This document shows positions 18,536 to 26,914 of a DNA stretch of 64,000 nucleotides, one piece after another. The stretch spans positions 682,001 to 746,000 of the forward strand of contig NZ_JAMBMT010000001.1 in NCBI RefSeq assembly GCF_040371085.1, read 5' to 3'. Under the pieces are notes generated by a model. That model did no database searches and was not told the DNA's origin. It saw only the letters and a program-made list of their open reading frames with translations. Position numbers and translations under genes: made by a program. Positions within the stretch are counted from its first letter, which is position 1, and every line of letters begins with the position of its first letter. The DNA comes from Psychrobacter sp. AH5 (GTDB lineage Bacteria > Pseudomonadota > Gammaproteobacteria > Pseudomonadales > Moraxellaceae).

Positions 18536-19519
18536 ATGGGCTTATTAGTAGAAGGACAATGGAAGGACCAGTGGTACGATACTGACGCCACTGGCGGCCG
18601 TTTTAAGCGCGAAGAGTCAGGCTTTCGCAATTGGGTCACGGTCGATGGTAGCGCTGGACCAACAGGAGAGGGCGGCTTTAAAGCTGAGCCAAATCGTTAT
18701 CATCTCTATGTGTCTCTAGCTTGTCCTTGGGCGCACCGCACCACGATATACCGTAAGCTAAAAGGGCTTGAGGATATGATATCGCTATCGGTGGTGCATC
18801 CGTTTATGCGCGATCACGGCTGGACTTTTAAACAAGGCGATGGCGTCATTCAAGATCCGATCCATCATGCCGATTATATGTATCAGGTTTATACCGCTGC
18901 CAAGCCCGATTATACAGGCCGCGTCACTGTGCCGGTACTGTGGGATAAAAAGACCAATACTATCGTTAGTAATGAGTCCTCTGAGATTATCCGTATGTTC
19001 AATTCAGCTTTTGATAAAGTCGGAGCCACGCCGCTTAACTTGCTACCCGATCAGTTAAAAGACGAGATTGATGAGGTCAACGAGCTGGTCTATACAGCGG
19101 TGAATAATGGCGTGTATAAATCAGGATTTGCCACGACGCAAGCCGCTTATGAAGAAGCGGTTACTGAGTTATTTGCTGGCTTAGATAAGTTAGAGGCGCG
19201 GCTAGCGACCAGTCGTTATCTAGTGGGCGCTAACATCACTGAAGCGGACTGGCGACTGTTTACTACTTTGGTCAGATTTGATGCGGTTTATGTCGGTCAT
19301 TTTAAGTGTAATATCCGCCGCATTGTCGATTATCCCAATCTTTGGAATTATCTCAAAGAGCTGTATCAAGTGCCGGGTATTAGCGAGACCGTCAATATGG
19401 AGCATATCAAGGCGCATTATTATACTAGCCACGATACGATCAATCCGACAGAGATTATACCGCTTGGTCCAATTATTGACTTTAATGAGCCGCATAACCG
19501 TGCACAAATAAGCCAATAA
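18536..19519 (+). CDS. Glutathionyl-hydroquinone reductase-type GST (YqjG/ECM4 family)
   Basis: A 327-residue Xi-class GST. The catalytic cysteine lies in the CPWAHR motif (LACPWAHRTTIYRKL), followed by VSNESSEIIRMFNSAF, the thioredoxin-domain cis-region. The helical C-terminal domain carries LVGANITEADWRLFTTLVRF and the conserved YPNLWNYLKELYQ. The enzyme reduces glutathionyl-hydroquinones with glutathione in the cytoplasm. AAGGAC precedes the ATG. The gap to the catalase-like gene is 143 bp, so it may be a separate unit, but it continues the redox-stress theme. Confidence 0.92.
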   Translation: MGLLVEGQWKDQWYDTDATGGRFKREESGFRNWVTVDGSAGPTGEGGFKAEPNRYHLYVSLACPWAHRTTIYRKLKGLEDMISLSVVHPFMRDHGWTFKQGDGVIQDPIHHADYMYQVYTAAKPDYTGRVTVPVLWDKKTNTIVSNESSEIIRMFNSAFDKVGATPLNLLPDQLKDEIDEVNELVYTAVNNGVYKSGFATTQAAYEEAVTELFAGLDKLEARLATSRYLVGANITEADWRLFTTLVRFDAVYVGHFKCNIRRIVDYPNLWNYLKELYQVPGISETVNMEHIKAHYYTSHDTINPTEIIPLGPIIDFNEPHNRAQISQ

Positions 19520-19562
19520 GGGTTTTAGAATAACTACAGCGAGTTAGCTGTTTTTGCAAAAG

Positions 19563-19590
19563 CTCACTATCTATAAGGTAGTGGGTTTTA
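19563..19590 (+). terminator. Rho-independent terminator
   Basis: A 9-bp stem CTCACTATC / GGTAGTGGG (two G-T pairs), loop TATAA, then TTTTAT, after the GST gene. Confidence 0.65.
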
Positions 19591-19627
19591 TAAAATTGAA
19601 CTTTTAGCAATTATTAGGAGCCCTAAA

Positions 19628-19927
19628 ATGAGCCATACAGTCGATCCACAAGAGATACAACGCAAGTTTGAGCGCTGGTATGCTTTGCAACAAAAGCTAC
19701 TACAAGCCCAGCAAGATTGGGTAGAGGCGGAGGCTTTATTAGCTGAGGTGCAACAGTATTATCTTAGTCCGCAATGGGCGCAAGATCGCGAAAACGATGT
19801 GGCTATCGAGCACTCTGGCGAGACCTATTCTATCTTTAGTGAAGATGGCATTTGGAATGCGATGAGCGAGCATCAAGAACAAGCTATCGGATGGATGCGG
19901 CTAGGTTTAGATAGTATTGATAAGTAA
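19628..19927 (+). CDS. DUF4298-type small protein
   Basis: A 99-residue soluble acidic protein. The N-terminus is an amphipathic helix pair rich in Gln/Leu (RFERW-like FERWYALQQKLLQAQQDW). The C-terminal part, GETYSIFSEDGIWNAMSEHQ, resembles the DUF4298 pattern. The function is unknown. AGGAG at good spacing supports the ATG start. It stands alone between a terminator and a convergent DedA gene. Confidence 0.7.
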   Translation: MSHTVDPQEIQRKFERWYALQQKLLQAQQDWVEAEALLAEVQQYYLSPQWAQDRENDVAIEHSGETYSIFSEDGIWNAMSEHQEQAIGWMRLGLDSIDK

Positions 19928-19976
19928 ATCATAATAACAGCACTTCTTGATAATTAAGTATTTATTAATAAATAGA

Positions 19977-20585
19977 TCAATGAGATCTGCGCCGCTTGAT
20001 AAACCAGCCAATAATAATGACTATGATTAAAATGCCAATGCCTTTTGAATAAGGCGCTAGAGTTGATTCAACCAGCTCATAATTTTGCCCTAAATAATAG
20101 CCTGCTAATGCCAAAATAGTAGTCCAAATGCTAGCTCCCAATGCCGATAAACTTAAGAACGGTAGCATGGGCATGTTATTCATTCCGGCAGGAATAGAGA
20201 TAAAAGAGCGAATGCCAGGCACCATACGCCCAAAGAATACTGCTTTTTTGCCGTGCTTATCGAACCACTCATTGGTAGCGCGAATATCATCAGGTTTTAC
20301 AAAGACAAATTTGCCGTACTTTTCGGTAAAAGCTATCAGCCGCTCCTCATTAAATACCTGACCCAGATAATATAAAGGTAACGCGCCAAGGACTGCGCCA
20401 AGCGTGCCAGCAAGGATAACCAATATAAGATTAAGCTCACCGTTAGAGGCTGCAAAGCCAGCGGCTGGCATAATGACTTCTGAGGGAATAGGGGGGAAGA
20501 CATTTTCGGCAAACATGGCAAAGATAATACCAAAGTAGCCAAACTTGGCCATGATTGAGAGTACCCATTCGCTGACTTGACTCAT
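19977..20585 (-). CDS. DedA-family membrane protein
   Basis: A 202-residue inner-membrane protein with four or five hydrophobic segments. Signature blocks are FAENVFPPIPSEVIMPAAGF near the N-terminus and GRMVPGIRSFISIPAGMNNM in the middle, both conserved in DedA/VTT proteins. Bacterial homologues act in membrane homeostasis, and some translocate undecaprenyl phosphate or phospholipid. AAAGG precedes the ATG on the minus strand. Which lipid it handles cannot be deduced. Confidence 0.92.
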   Translation of the reverse strand: MSQVSEWVLSIMAKFGYFGIIFAMFAENVFPPIPSEVIMPAAGFAASNGELNLILVILAGTLGAVLGALPLYYLGQVFNEERLIAFTEKYGKFVFVKPDDIRATNEWFDKHGKKAVFFGRMVPGIRSFISIPAGMNNMPMLPFLSLSALGASIWTTILALAGYYLGQNYELVESTLAPYSKGIGILIIVIIIGWFIKRRRSH

Positions 20586-20695
20586 AGAAAAACCTTTATA
20601 AAGCTAGCGTTATAAATCATAATCGACTAAATAACTTACTAGCTTATGGTGGTTTTTTCAGTTTAGAGTCTTTATCTGCTGTGTTAGTTTGGTTA

Positions 20696-21682
20696 CTACA
20701 CAGTCAAATCATCAGCATAGGCAAATAGAGCAGGCGCGCCGCCAGTATGCCAAAACAGGACGCTATCTGTCTGCTTAATATCTCCAGAGCGTATCATGTC
20801 AATCAGTCCGCCCATCGCCCGTCCCGTATAAACCGGATCGAGTAAGATGCCTTCGTTTTGCGCGGTCATAGCAATGGCTTCGTTTTCAAGCTCTCCAATC
20901 ACGCCATAACCCTCGCCAACATAATCGGAATTTAAAATCAAATCATCTGCTGTAAAGCTAAAATCAGCGTTAATCAACTGCGCTGTATTATTGGCAAGAG
21001 TAATAATATGCTGATCAAAAGGAACTTTATCCATCTCCCCTTTATCGATGTTAATACCCACTATCTGACAGCCGTTATCAACTATTTTATTGCCCAGCAT
21101 TAACCCTGCATGGGTCGCGCCAGAGCTAGAGGCAAAAACGATATGAGTAAAGTTAACGTTTAGGCTTTGACGCTGGCTCTCTAACTCTTCATAAGCGGCG
21201 ACAAAAGCGGCCGCGCCCAGCTCATTAGAGCCGCCGTAGGGAATCACGTAAGGGGTTTTACCTTGTGTCTTTAAGCGCTCAACCAGTTCTGGGATATCCT
21301 CGCCCTTACGGTTCTCGCCCGCCCAGTGGATATGACAGCCGTAGATTTTATCAAGTAATAAATTACCTTGCGGCTGCTCAGGCTCGGCTCCGCCTAACAC
21401 CAAATGACATTCAAGCCCTAAGCTTGCCGCCGCGCCAGCCGTTTGCCGGCAGTGATTGGACTGAATAGCGCCTGCGGTAATCACCGTATCTGCGCCTTTG
21501 GCTAGGGCGTCGCCCATGATGTACTCAAGCTTACGGGTCTTATTGCCCCCAAGCGCCAGTCCCGTATTATCATCGCGTTTCATAAATATTTTTGGACCGT
21601 TAAGTTTGGCGCTTAAACGCTTGAGCTCAATCAAAGGGGTAGGAAAGAACCCTAGCGAGACTTTGGCTAAGTTATGATTCAT
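20696..21682 (-). CDS. D-cysteine desulfhydrase / ACC deaminase-like PLP enzyme
   Basis: A 328-residue fold-type II PLP enzyme. The PLP lysine lies in LALGGNKTRKLEY; further blocks are ITAGAIQSNHCRQTAG and the phosphate-binding FASSSGATHAGL. The C-terminal VLFWHTGGAPALFAY is typical of the D-cysteine desulfhydrase branch. It would degrade D-cysteine to pyruvate, ammonia and sulfide, though ACC deaminase activity is the main alternative. Length is normal. Confidence 0.88.
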   Translation of the reverse strand: MNHNLAKVSLGFFPTPLIELKRLSAKLNGPKIFMKRDDNTGLALGGNKTRKLEYIMGDALAKGADTVITAGAIQSNHCRQTAGAAASLGLECHLVLGGAEPEQPQGNLLLDKIYGCHIHWAGENRKGEDIPELVERLKTQGKTPYVIPYGGSNELGAAAFVAAYEELESQRQSLNVNFTHIVFASSSGATHAGLMLGNKIVDNGCQIVGINIDKGEMDKVPFDQHIITLANNTAQLINADFSFTADDLILNSDYVGEGYGVIGELENEAIAMTAQNEGILLDPVYTGRAMGGLIDMIRSGDIKQTDSVLFWHTGGAPALFAYADDLTV

Positions 21683-21724
21683 GGTAAGTCCATTATTAGA
21701 GTCAGTATTAAGTCATTCTGTACC

Positions 21725-21763
21725 AAAAAAAATCCTCATTCAACTTTTAGGTTTGAATGAGGA
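21725..21763 (-). terminator. Rho-independent terminator (minus strand)
   Basis: A perfect 11-bp stem TCCTCATTCAA / TTGAATGAGGA. On the minus strand it is followed by eight U's. It ends transcription of the outer-membrane protein gene at 21842-22660. Confidence 0.9.
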
Positions 21764-21841
21764 TGGATAGCTATACTAATAATTATAAAGGTAGCAACAC
21801 TATATTCGATTTTAAAAGTAAATGTTAGAGCAAAAAAAACT

Positions 21842-22660
21842 TTAAAAATGCACTTTTAATAAAGCGCTTGGGACGCTTTGATTGACGCCATCAAGTCCGA
21901 ACTTGTTTCGCCAGTAGCTATATTCTATACCGACCTCGATACGGTTATCAATACCTAGCGCCTCTTGCAAATTGTACTTAATTTGCGGATTGATATGCAG
22001 CTGATCTTCTAAGTCATCATTGTTAAAAGAGTAATCAATATAACCATCAACTACAAAGTTGTTTTTCTCCCAGCCGTAAGTCAAGGTAATCTGCTGGTCA
22101 TCGGCGTCGTTGGGGCCAGAGTTGTTATTGAACACATGATACAAAGAGGCAGAGGCGTATTTCATACCTGGAATAGGGACGTCGAGATCAGCACCGACCC
22201 CAATCATATAGTTATCTTGGCTAAAGCCGCTAGAGTTAGAGCCAAACTCGTATTGAGTAGCAAAGTTGACTTGCTTGATAAAACTATCATCAAAAGTTGC
22301 GACTTTGAACTTAGGAGCCAGCTCGCCGTAGATATCTTTGGCGCGACTTTTTTCATTGTCGCTTGCGCCTTGCAAACGATCCACAAAGAAAAACACTCCG
22401 CCCCATGTGTGTGTTGAGGCATGCTCAAGCGTGAGCGTAGTTAACTCACCGTCTTTGGCTAACTCGTAATCCTCACCGTATAGTAATGAGACGCTAGTAT
22501 CTGAAAATAGTACTTTAGCTTGGGCATTACTGATAGCGGCTAGCGACAAGGTGGCGACTAGAGCCGTAGCTATAGGTTTGGCAATAGAGCGTTTAATATT
22601 CACGCTAGTTTTTTTCATTGGTTTAGTAGGGGATAGATTTAGAGATGGGTAATAACGCAC
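21842..22660 (-). CDS. Tsx/DUF5020-like outer-membrane protein
   Basis: A 272-residue protein with a long N-terminus and signal peptide ending SNAQA-K (about residue 48). A beta-barrel follows, built of alternating strands (SVSLLYGEDYELAKDG, THTWGGVFFFVDRL, NNFVVDGYIDYSFNN) and ending in aromatic HF as outer-membrane proteins do. The pattern resembles nucleoside-channel Tsx relatives annotated DUF5020. The GTG at 22660 is kept as start because AGGAG lies seven bases upstream; an internal ATG at 22618 begins a more usual signal peptide but lacks a ribosome binding site. Substrate unknown. Confidence 0.8.
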   Translation of the reverse strand: MRYYPSLNLSPTKPMKKTSVNIKRSIAKPIATALVATLSLAAISNAQAKVLFSDTSVSLLYGEDYELAKDGELTTLTLEHASTHTWGGVFFFVDRLQGASDNEKSRAKDIYGELAPKFKVATFDDSFIKQVNFATQYEFGSNSSGFSQDNYMIGVGADLDVPIPGMKYASASLYHVFNNNSGPNDADDQQITLTYGWEKNNFVVDGYIDYSFNNDDLEDQLHINPQIKYNLQEALGIDNRIEVGIEYSYWRNKFGLDGVNQSVPSALLKVHF

Positions 22661-23297
22661 AGTAATACTCCTTTATATACAGTCGTTTGTTTCTAGCAAA
22701 AGCATGACTATCGTTGGCTGCTTTAATGAAAAACCTAGTATGCTTAATAAGACTTTAGGTCTAAATCAACAGTATCCAACTCCTTGTCAAAACGCTTAAT
22801 CACTGCTAGAAAACCTTTAGCGGATAATCGCTAACATTAAGGCTAAGTAGCGTAGAGGTTTGAGACAAAAGTGGCTCTAATTACAGCAAAAGAGCTTCAA
22901 ATATGGTTACCCTTTGCAATACTTATTAACACTTTGAAACAGTTAAGCACGTTCTATAGCTGCTGACAACATTAATTTAATCAATGAAATCAGCTATATA
23001 CAGATAAATGGATACTAATGTTAGCTAAGTTTATGATTTAGCTACAATAACTGACCAAATGGTCAGCTTTATTTTTTTTGTAACAAAGGCTCTAAAACTA
23101 CTCTTACGTATCAAAATGAAAAGCTGCGTATAATAGAATAGTTTATTAAGCTCAGCTGACTGCAAGAGCTTCAGTTTCGGTTTTTGCAGAGCTTAAAGTT
23201 CAGCTACTTATCTAACAGCTGATAAATCTACCGCTGATAAGATTTAAGTATTTTAGTAAAAGTTTGATATCTCGTTACTCTTTTAGGAAAGTTGTCT
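22661..23297. other. Non-coding intergenic region
   Basis: 637 bp between divergent genes with no credible ORF. The only structure I see is the dyad CTGACC-AAAT-GGTCAG at 23051-23066, followed by a T-rich run. It could be an operator of a TetR-like regulator or a terminator of an unseen short transcript. Nothing else is supported. Confidence 0.5.
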
Positions 23298-23738
23298 ATG
23301 CTCAATATTTTGCTAATCCTACATTTATTAGGCGCCTCTATTTGGACAGGGGGACACCTGATTTTGGCCTTGGTTATTTTGCCAAAGGCGCTATCGTCGC
23401 ATAGCATTGAAGGGTTAATGGCTTTTGAGGAGAAGTTTGAAAAGGTAGGTATGCCAGCGCTAGCGGTGCAAATTATCACTGGTATTTGGATGGCTTATCA
23501 GTTATTGCCTAATATTGGTTCATGGTTTGAGCTTGATAATGATTTAAGTATTCTTATTAGTCTCAAGCTATTATTACTGCTATTGACGATCATTGTCGCT
23601 TTGCACGCTCGTTTTTATAGAATCCCTAACTTAACTGCGGATACGCTAAAATCTTTTTCAGTGAATATTATTTTGGTGACTTTATTGTCAGTAGCCTTTG
23701 TCATCGTTGGCACTTTATTTCGTACAGGGCTAGGTTGA
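23298..23738 (+). CDS. CopD-like four-span membrane protein
   Basis: A 146-residue integral membrane protein with four hydrophobic segments. It begins MLNILLILHLLGASIWTGGH, where His and the WxGGH pattern resemble CopD/DUF2269-type cytochrome-like proteins. The ATG at 23298 follows AGGA with nine bases spacing and is preferred to an in-frame TTG at 23292. A role in copper or haem handling is possible by family, but no partner genes are adjacent. Confidence 0.65.
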   Translation: MLNILLILHLLGASIWTGGHLILALVILPKALSSHSIEGLMAFEEKFEKVGMPALAVQIITGIWMAYQLLPNIGSWFELDNDLSILISLKLLLLLLTIIVALHARFYRIPNLTADTLKSFSVNIILVTLLSVAFVIVGTLFRTGLG

Positions 23739-23868
23739 TAGAATACGTTGACAGGTATTTTATAAGCTGCTAATAAAGTTAGTTTCGATGGTTTAACACA
23801 TTGTTTTACTTGATAAAGGCGAAGTCTGCGTTTTTACTCGATAACCGCTTGAAACAAAAATACAGACA

Positions 23869-23900
23869 CAAAAAAACCTCAAGTAAACGAATACTTGAGG
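23869..23900 (-). terminator. Original tRNA-Asp terminator, left island flank
   Basis: The perfect 7-bp stem CCTCAAG / CTTGAGG is followed by U's on the minus strand. It is nearly identical to the terminator after the intact tRNA-Asp at 35994-36025, consistent with being the pre-insertion chromosomal terminator. Confidence 0.85.
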
Positions 23901-23932
23901 CGAAACTTGTTTAAACTCGAAAGTTTAAATTC

Positions 23933-23989
23933 GTTTTAAATATGGCGCAGCGGACGGGACTCGAACCCGCGACCCCCGGCGTGACAGGC
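23933..23989 (-). repeat. Left attachment site: 57-bp tRNA-Asp 3' fragment
   Basis: Identical over 57 bp to 36050-36106. It holds the tRNA-Asp 3' end from the anticodon arm through CCA plus 10 bp beyond; the 5' half is missing and the sequence diverges at 23990. This is the expected product of tyrosine-recombinase integration at a tRNA 3' end. Confidence 0.9.
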
Positions 23990-24384
23990 TAGACCCACCA
24001 TATTTCGTTAAAGTATATTAGAGTATATTAATCTACAAACCCTTGTATGAAAAGGCATATAGAGAAATAATCCTAACGACTTTTAGCATAATTTAAAGTT
24101 ATTTACCAAGTAAAATATACTGATTTTGGTCACTAATAAAGTATAAAAATTATACTTTTATGTAAAAAATAGGTATACATTTTATACTTTTATTTTATAT
24201 AGGTATCGCTAAAAGAAAATCAATATACACCCTTACTACTCCAAAAATCGTATCATACTGTTTTATTGTTAGCGAATGGCTAACGACTACCGACGGTTGC
24301 TAAGTCAGATAAAGGTTGAATTTTACAGTTAATCTGCGTAACTAAAATCTCCTGATTTTAATTGTGCAGGATTGACAGTAGCGA

Positions 24385-24505
24385 TCGCTGAGTAAAACTG
24401 CAAGTATGGATAAACAAAAAATTCTCATAGTCAACTCCCTGATAATTGTAACAGTATTGCCATCATATCGGGCGAGAGTAAGTCAGCTAGCGCAAATGGG
24501 GTGAC
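24385..24505 (-). pseudogene. Decayed fourth copy of the toxin-tail/lipoprotein cassette
   Basis: On the minus strand a toxin tail reads TPFALADLLSPDMMAILL then QLSGS and a stop. Two bases later an ATG begins MRIFCLSILAVLLS, the lipoprotein signal, before similarity ends at about 24385 without a lipobox cysteine. It matches the joint at 26764-26850, marking the far end of a cassette array cut off toward the left attachment site. Confidence 0.75.
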
Positions 24506-24517
24506 GGATAGGAAGCT

Positions 24518-24546
24518 AAAAAAAAGCGCAAGCTAAATGTCTGCGC
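24518..24546 (-). terminator. Cassette terminator, copy 3
   Basis: On the minus strand GCGCAGAC / GCTTGCGC around ATTTA, then a U-rich run; homologous to those at 25031 and 26856. Confidence 0.7.
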
Positions 24547-24574
24547 CATGTTAAATAATTTAGATAAGCTAAAG

Positions 24575-24940
24575 CTAATTACATAATCCTGTTAATTTAT
24601 TATTCTTGCCATCGACACATTCTGTTTCACCCAAGTAGATATAGCCTTTGTTTTTCATACAACTTCTAATAGCTTTACTGCGTCTAATGACATCTTCAGT
24701 TGTCATTCCTGGGTATTCATTACTTAAATCTAGACTACCATCACGAAAGTTTTTCACTCCACAGCTCTGAAAATCTTGCCGACGCTTATCTACATTAGTA
24801 CGACCAACAGTATCTGCCTTTTGCCAACCTTGTATCTGAGGTGGTGCCAATGAGACATAAGGAATATATCCAGGGACAACGTTAAATGTATTACAAGCAC
24901 TTAATATAGCGCTAAATATCAGTAAATATAAAACTCTCAT
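24575..24940 (-). CDS. Putative immunity lipoprotein (121-residue family), copy 3
   Basis: A 121-residue lipoprotein with signal MRVLYLLIFSAILSAC and lipidated Cys16. The mature part has the family signature GRTNVDKRRQDFQSCGVK, a DG-LDL segment, SCMKNKGYIYLG and ECVDGKNNKLTGLCN. Four conserved cysteines after the lipid site suggest disulfides in the periplasm. It begins directly behind a toxin-tail remnant (24943-25015) and ends at its own terminator. Position, size and paralogy argue for an immunity protein acting in the envelope; that role is inference, and I know of no characterised homologue. Confidence 0.7.
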   Translation of the reverse strand: MRVLYLLIFSAILSACNTFNVVPGYIPYVSLAPPQIQGWQKADTVGRTNVDKRRQDFQSCGVKNFRDGSLDLSNEYPGMTTEDVIRRSKAIRSCMKNKGYIYLGETECVDGKNNKLTGLCN

Positions 24941-24942
24941 AA

Positions 24943-25015
24943 TTAGTTACCTCCTAGTTTTAATAGCATAATCATTATATCGGGTGAGAATAAGTCAGCT
25001 AGCGCAAATAGTGTA
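24943..25015 (-). pseudogene. Toxin C-terminal tail remnant ahead of lipoprotein copy 3
   Basis: Translates as STLFALADLFSPDIMIML then LKLGGN and a stop two bases before the lipoprotein ATG. It matches the end of the larger toxin fragment at 27283-28290 almost residue for residue. Everything upstream of these 24 residues is missing. Confidence 0.75.
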
Positions 25016-25030
25016 GAGACTGGATCGCTA

Positions 25031-25060
25031 AAAAAATAAGCGCAAGCTAAATGCCTGCGC
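25031..25060 (-). terminator. Cassette terminator, copy 2
   Basis: On the minus strand GCGCAGGC / GCTTGCGC with loop ATTTA, then TTATTTTTT. Confidence 0.75.
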
Positions 25061-25422
25061 CATGTTAAACAGCTTAGATAAGCTAAGACTAATTACATAA
25101 TCCTGTTAGCTTATTATTCTTGCGATCGACACATTCCTTAGTTTTTATAAAGATATAACCTTTGTTATCCATGCACGATTCTATCTTGTTACTACGTTGA
25201 CGTGCCTGCTCAATAGTCATATTTGGATATACGACATTTAGATCTAGGCTACCATCACGATAAGTTTTGACACCACAGTTCTGAAAGTCTTGCCAACGCT
25301 TATCTACATTAGTACGACCAATAGTGTCTGGCTTTTGCCAATGTTGTATATAAGGTGGTGATAAAGACACATTGAACCGCCCCGGGATTGTCGGAGACTC
25401 AACATTCTGAGAGAATACGACA

Positions 25423-25740
25423 ATGAAAAGACAAACCTACACTCCTGAGATTAAAGAACGCGCCGTTCGCATGCTGATTGAAGCGTCGAGCGACTATCCT
25501 TCTACATGGTCAGCCATTCAAGCCATAGCGTCAAAGATTGGCTGTACGCCTGAGACACTGCGATCCTGGCATAAAAAGCACATAGACCAAACCATTCCCG
25601 CCTCAGTGCAGGCTCAAAGTGACAAAGAGCGTATCAAAGCGCTTGAACGCGAGAACAAAGAGCTCAAGCAAGCCAATGAGATTATACGTAAGGCTGCTGG
25701 TCTTGAAGTCCAGGCGGAGCTCGACCGTCCACCCAGATAA
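25423..25740 (+). CDS. IS3-family transposase OrfA
   Basis: A 105-residue DNA-binding subunit. Helix-turn-helix KRQTYTPEIKERAVRMLIEA...CTPETLRSWHKKH is followed by a leucine-zipper-like coiled coil (RIKALERENKELKQANEI). It overlaps OrfB by one base at TAATG. In this family OrfAB fusion arises by a -1 frameshift, and OrfB is in the -1 frame here. Confidence 0.93.
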   Translation: MKRQTYTPEIKERAVRMLIEASSDYPSTWSAIQAIASKIGCTPETLRSWHKKHIDQTIPASVQAQSDKERIKALERENKELKQANEIIRKAAGLEVQAELDRPPR

Positions 25741-26642
25741 TGGTTCAGTTTATTGATGACTATAGAGGTAGTTATGGGGTCGAGCTGATTTGTAGAGTAC
25801 TACCGATTGCCCCGTCAACCTATCACCGTACTAAAGACCTAGAGTGCTGCCCTGAAAGGCGTTCACTGCGCAGTCAGCATGACGACTACTATCTCAGCGA
25901 GATTAAACGCATCTGGCAGGACAGCAAATGTCGCTATGGTGCTCGCAAAGTCTGGCGGCAGATGAAGGCAGATGGCATTTATATCGCACGCTGCACCGTC
26001 GAGCGTTTAATGAGTCAGCACGGCTTACAAGGTGTCTGGCGCGGTAAGGGTAAGATTACCACCAACAGCCGTGACGACCAAAAGCGTGCTGATGACTTGG
26101 TTAATCGTAACTTTAGCGCTAATCGCCCTAACCAGCTCTGGGTGGCGGACTTCACCTATATCAAGACGACAAGCGGCTGGGTCTATACCACTTTTATTAT
26201 TGATGTGTTTGCTCGCGCTATCGTGGGCTGGAAAGTATCGAATCGCATGAATACCGATATGGTGATGGCGGCATTAAACCAAGCAATAGCAGATAGAAAC
26301 AATCCCAAAGATGTCATTCATCACAGTGATCGAGGGGTTCATTACTTATCTATTCGCTATACCGATAAGATGACAGACTGCGGCGTGATTGCTTCTGTTG
26401 GTACAACAGGCGATTCATACGACAATGCATTGGCTGAAACGGTCAATGGGCTTTACAAGTCTGAGGTGATTCATTATTTAAAGCAGAACTGGACTGGTGT
26501 GAACGATGTTGAACTGGCAACCCTTGAATGGGTAGATTGGTTCAATAAAATACGACTGCATAGTACGATTGGTTATGTGTCACCTTTTGATTTTGAAAAG
26601 CGGTATTATGATAATTTAACCCTGTCAGGCATCGCTGCCTGA
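25740..26642 (+). CDS. IS3-family transposase OrfB (rve integrase core)
   Basis: A 300-residue catalytic subunit. The DDE triad is visible in WVADFTYIKT, HHSDRGVHYLS and DNALAETVNGLYKSEV. An N-terminal HTH_21 domain (SRYGARKVW-like CRYGARKVWRQMKADG) precedes it. The ATG at 25740 overlaps the OrfA stop; the functional transposase is probably the frameshifted fusion. Confidence 0.95.
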   Translation: MVQFIDDYRGSYGVELICRVLPIAPSTYHRTKDLECCPERRSLRSQHDDYYLSEIKRIWQDSKCRYGARKVWRQMKADGIYIARCTVERLMSQHGLQGVWRGKGKITTNSRDDQKRADDLVNRNFSANRPNQLWVADFTYIKTTSGWVYTTFIIDVFARAIVGWKVSNRMNTDMVMAALNQAIADRNNPKDVIHHSDRGVHYLSIRYTDKMTDCGVIASVGTTGDSYDNALAETVNGLYKSEVIHYLKQNWTGVNDVELATLEWVDWFNKIRLHSTIGYVSPFDFEKRYYDNLTLSGIAA

Positions 26643-26768
26643 CTCAAGTAGATCAGCCTCCGATATAGTCGGGGCGGTTCACATAGGGATCGTAACCAGG
26701 CACTACATAAAAAGCGGAACAAGCGCTTAATAAAACTGCAAGTATGGATAAAAAAATCATTCTCATGG

Positions 26769-26850
26769 TTAATTTCCTGATAATTGTAAGAGTACTGCTA
26801 TCATGTCAGGCGAGAGCAAGTCCGCTAGCGCAAATGGAGCGACGGCTGGG
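26769..26850 (-). pseudogene. Toxin C-terminal tail remnant ahead of lipoprotein copy 2
   Basis: Minus-strand translation AVAPFALADLLSPDMIAVLL then QLSGN and a stop, two bases before the ATG of lipoprotein copy 2. It is homologous to the end of the toxin fragment 27283-28290. Only the last 25 or so codons survive. Confidence 0.75.
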
Positions 26851-26855
26851 ATACT

Positions 26856-26886
26856 AAAAAAATAAGCGCAAGCTAAATGCCTGCGC
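26856..26886 (-). terminator. Cassette terminator, copy 1
   Basis: GCGCAGGC / GCTTGCGC around ATTTA, then TTATTTTTTT on the minus strand. Confidence 0.75.
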
Positions 26887-26914
26887 CATGTTAAATGATT
26901 TAGATAAGCTAAAG

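Larger units (their letters stand above)
25373..26681 (+). mobile_element. Complete IS3-family insertion sequence
   Basis: A 1309-bp element with inverted ends TGAACCGCCCCGG and CCCCGACT-type right end (GGGGCGGTTCA), flanked by the direct repeat CAT (25370-25372, 26682-26684). It contains two overlapping ORFs arranged as in IS3 elements. It is inserted in lipoprotein copy 2. Confidence 0.93.
25089..26766 (-). pseudogene. Immunity lipoprotein copy 2, split by an IS3-family element
   Basis: The 5' part at 26766-26682 encodes the signal MRMIFLSILAVLLSAC and PGYDPYV; the 3' part at 25372-25089 continues VSLSPPYIQHWQKPDTIGRT through to KLTGLCN. Removing the element (25373-26681) and one copy of the CAT target repeat restores YDPYVSLSPPY in frame and a 121-residue protein, the same length as its two intact paralogues. 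The gene was therefore intact when the insertion occurred. A 93-codon reading frame on the 3' side lacks any signal peptide and is unlikely to be made. Confidence 0.9.

Noticed and set aside
21265..22417. Plus-strand ORFs opposite the desulfhydrase and outer-membrane protein genes
   Set aside because: No ribosome binding sites or recognisable domains; the minus-strand genes are clear.
23943..23990. A second tRNA-Asp gene at the left end of the island
   Set aside because: Only the 3' part from the anticodon arm is present; the 5' half and half of the acceptor stem are missing, so it is an attachment-site fragment.
25089..25370. A stand-alone 93-codon gene next to the IS3 element
   Set aside because: It is the 3' part of lipoprotein copy 2; its apparent start lies just inside the insertion point and it has no signal peptide.
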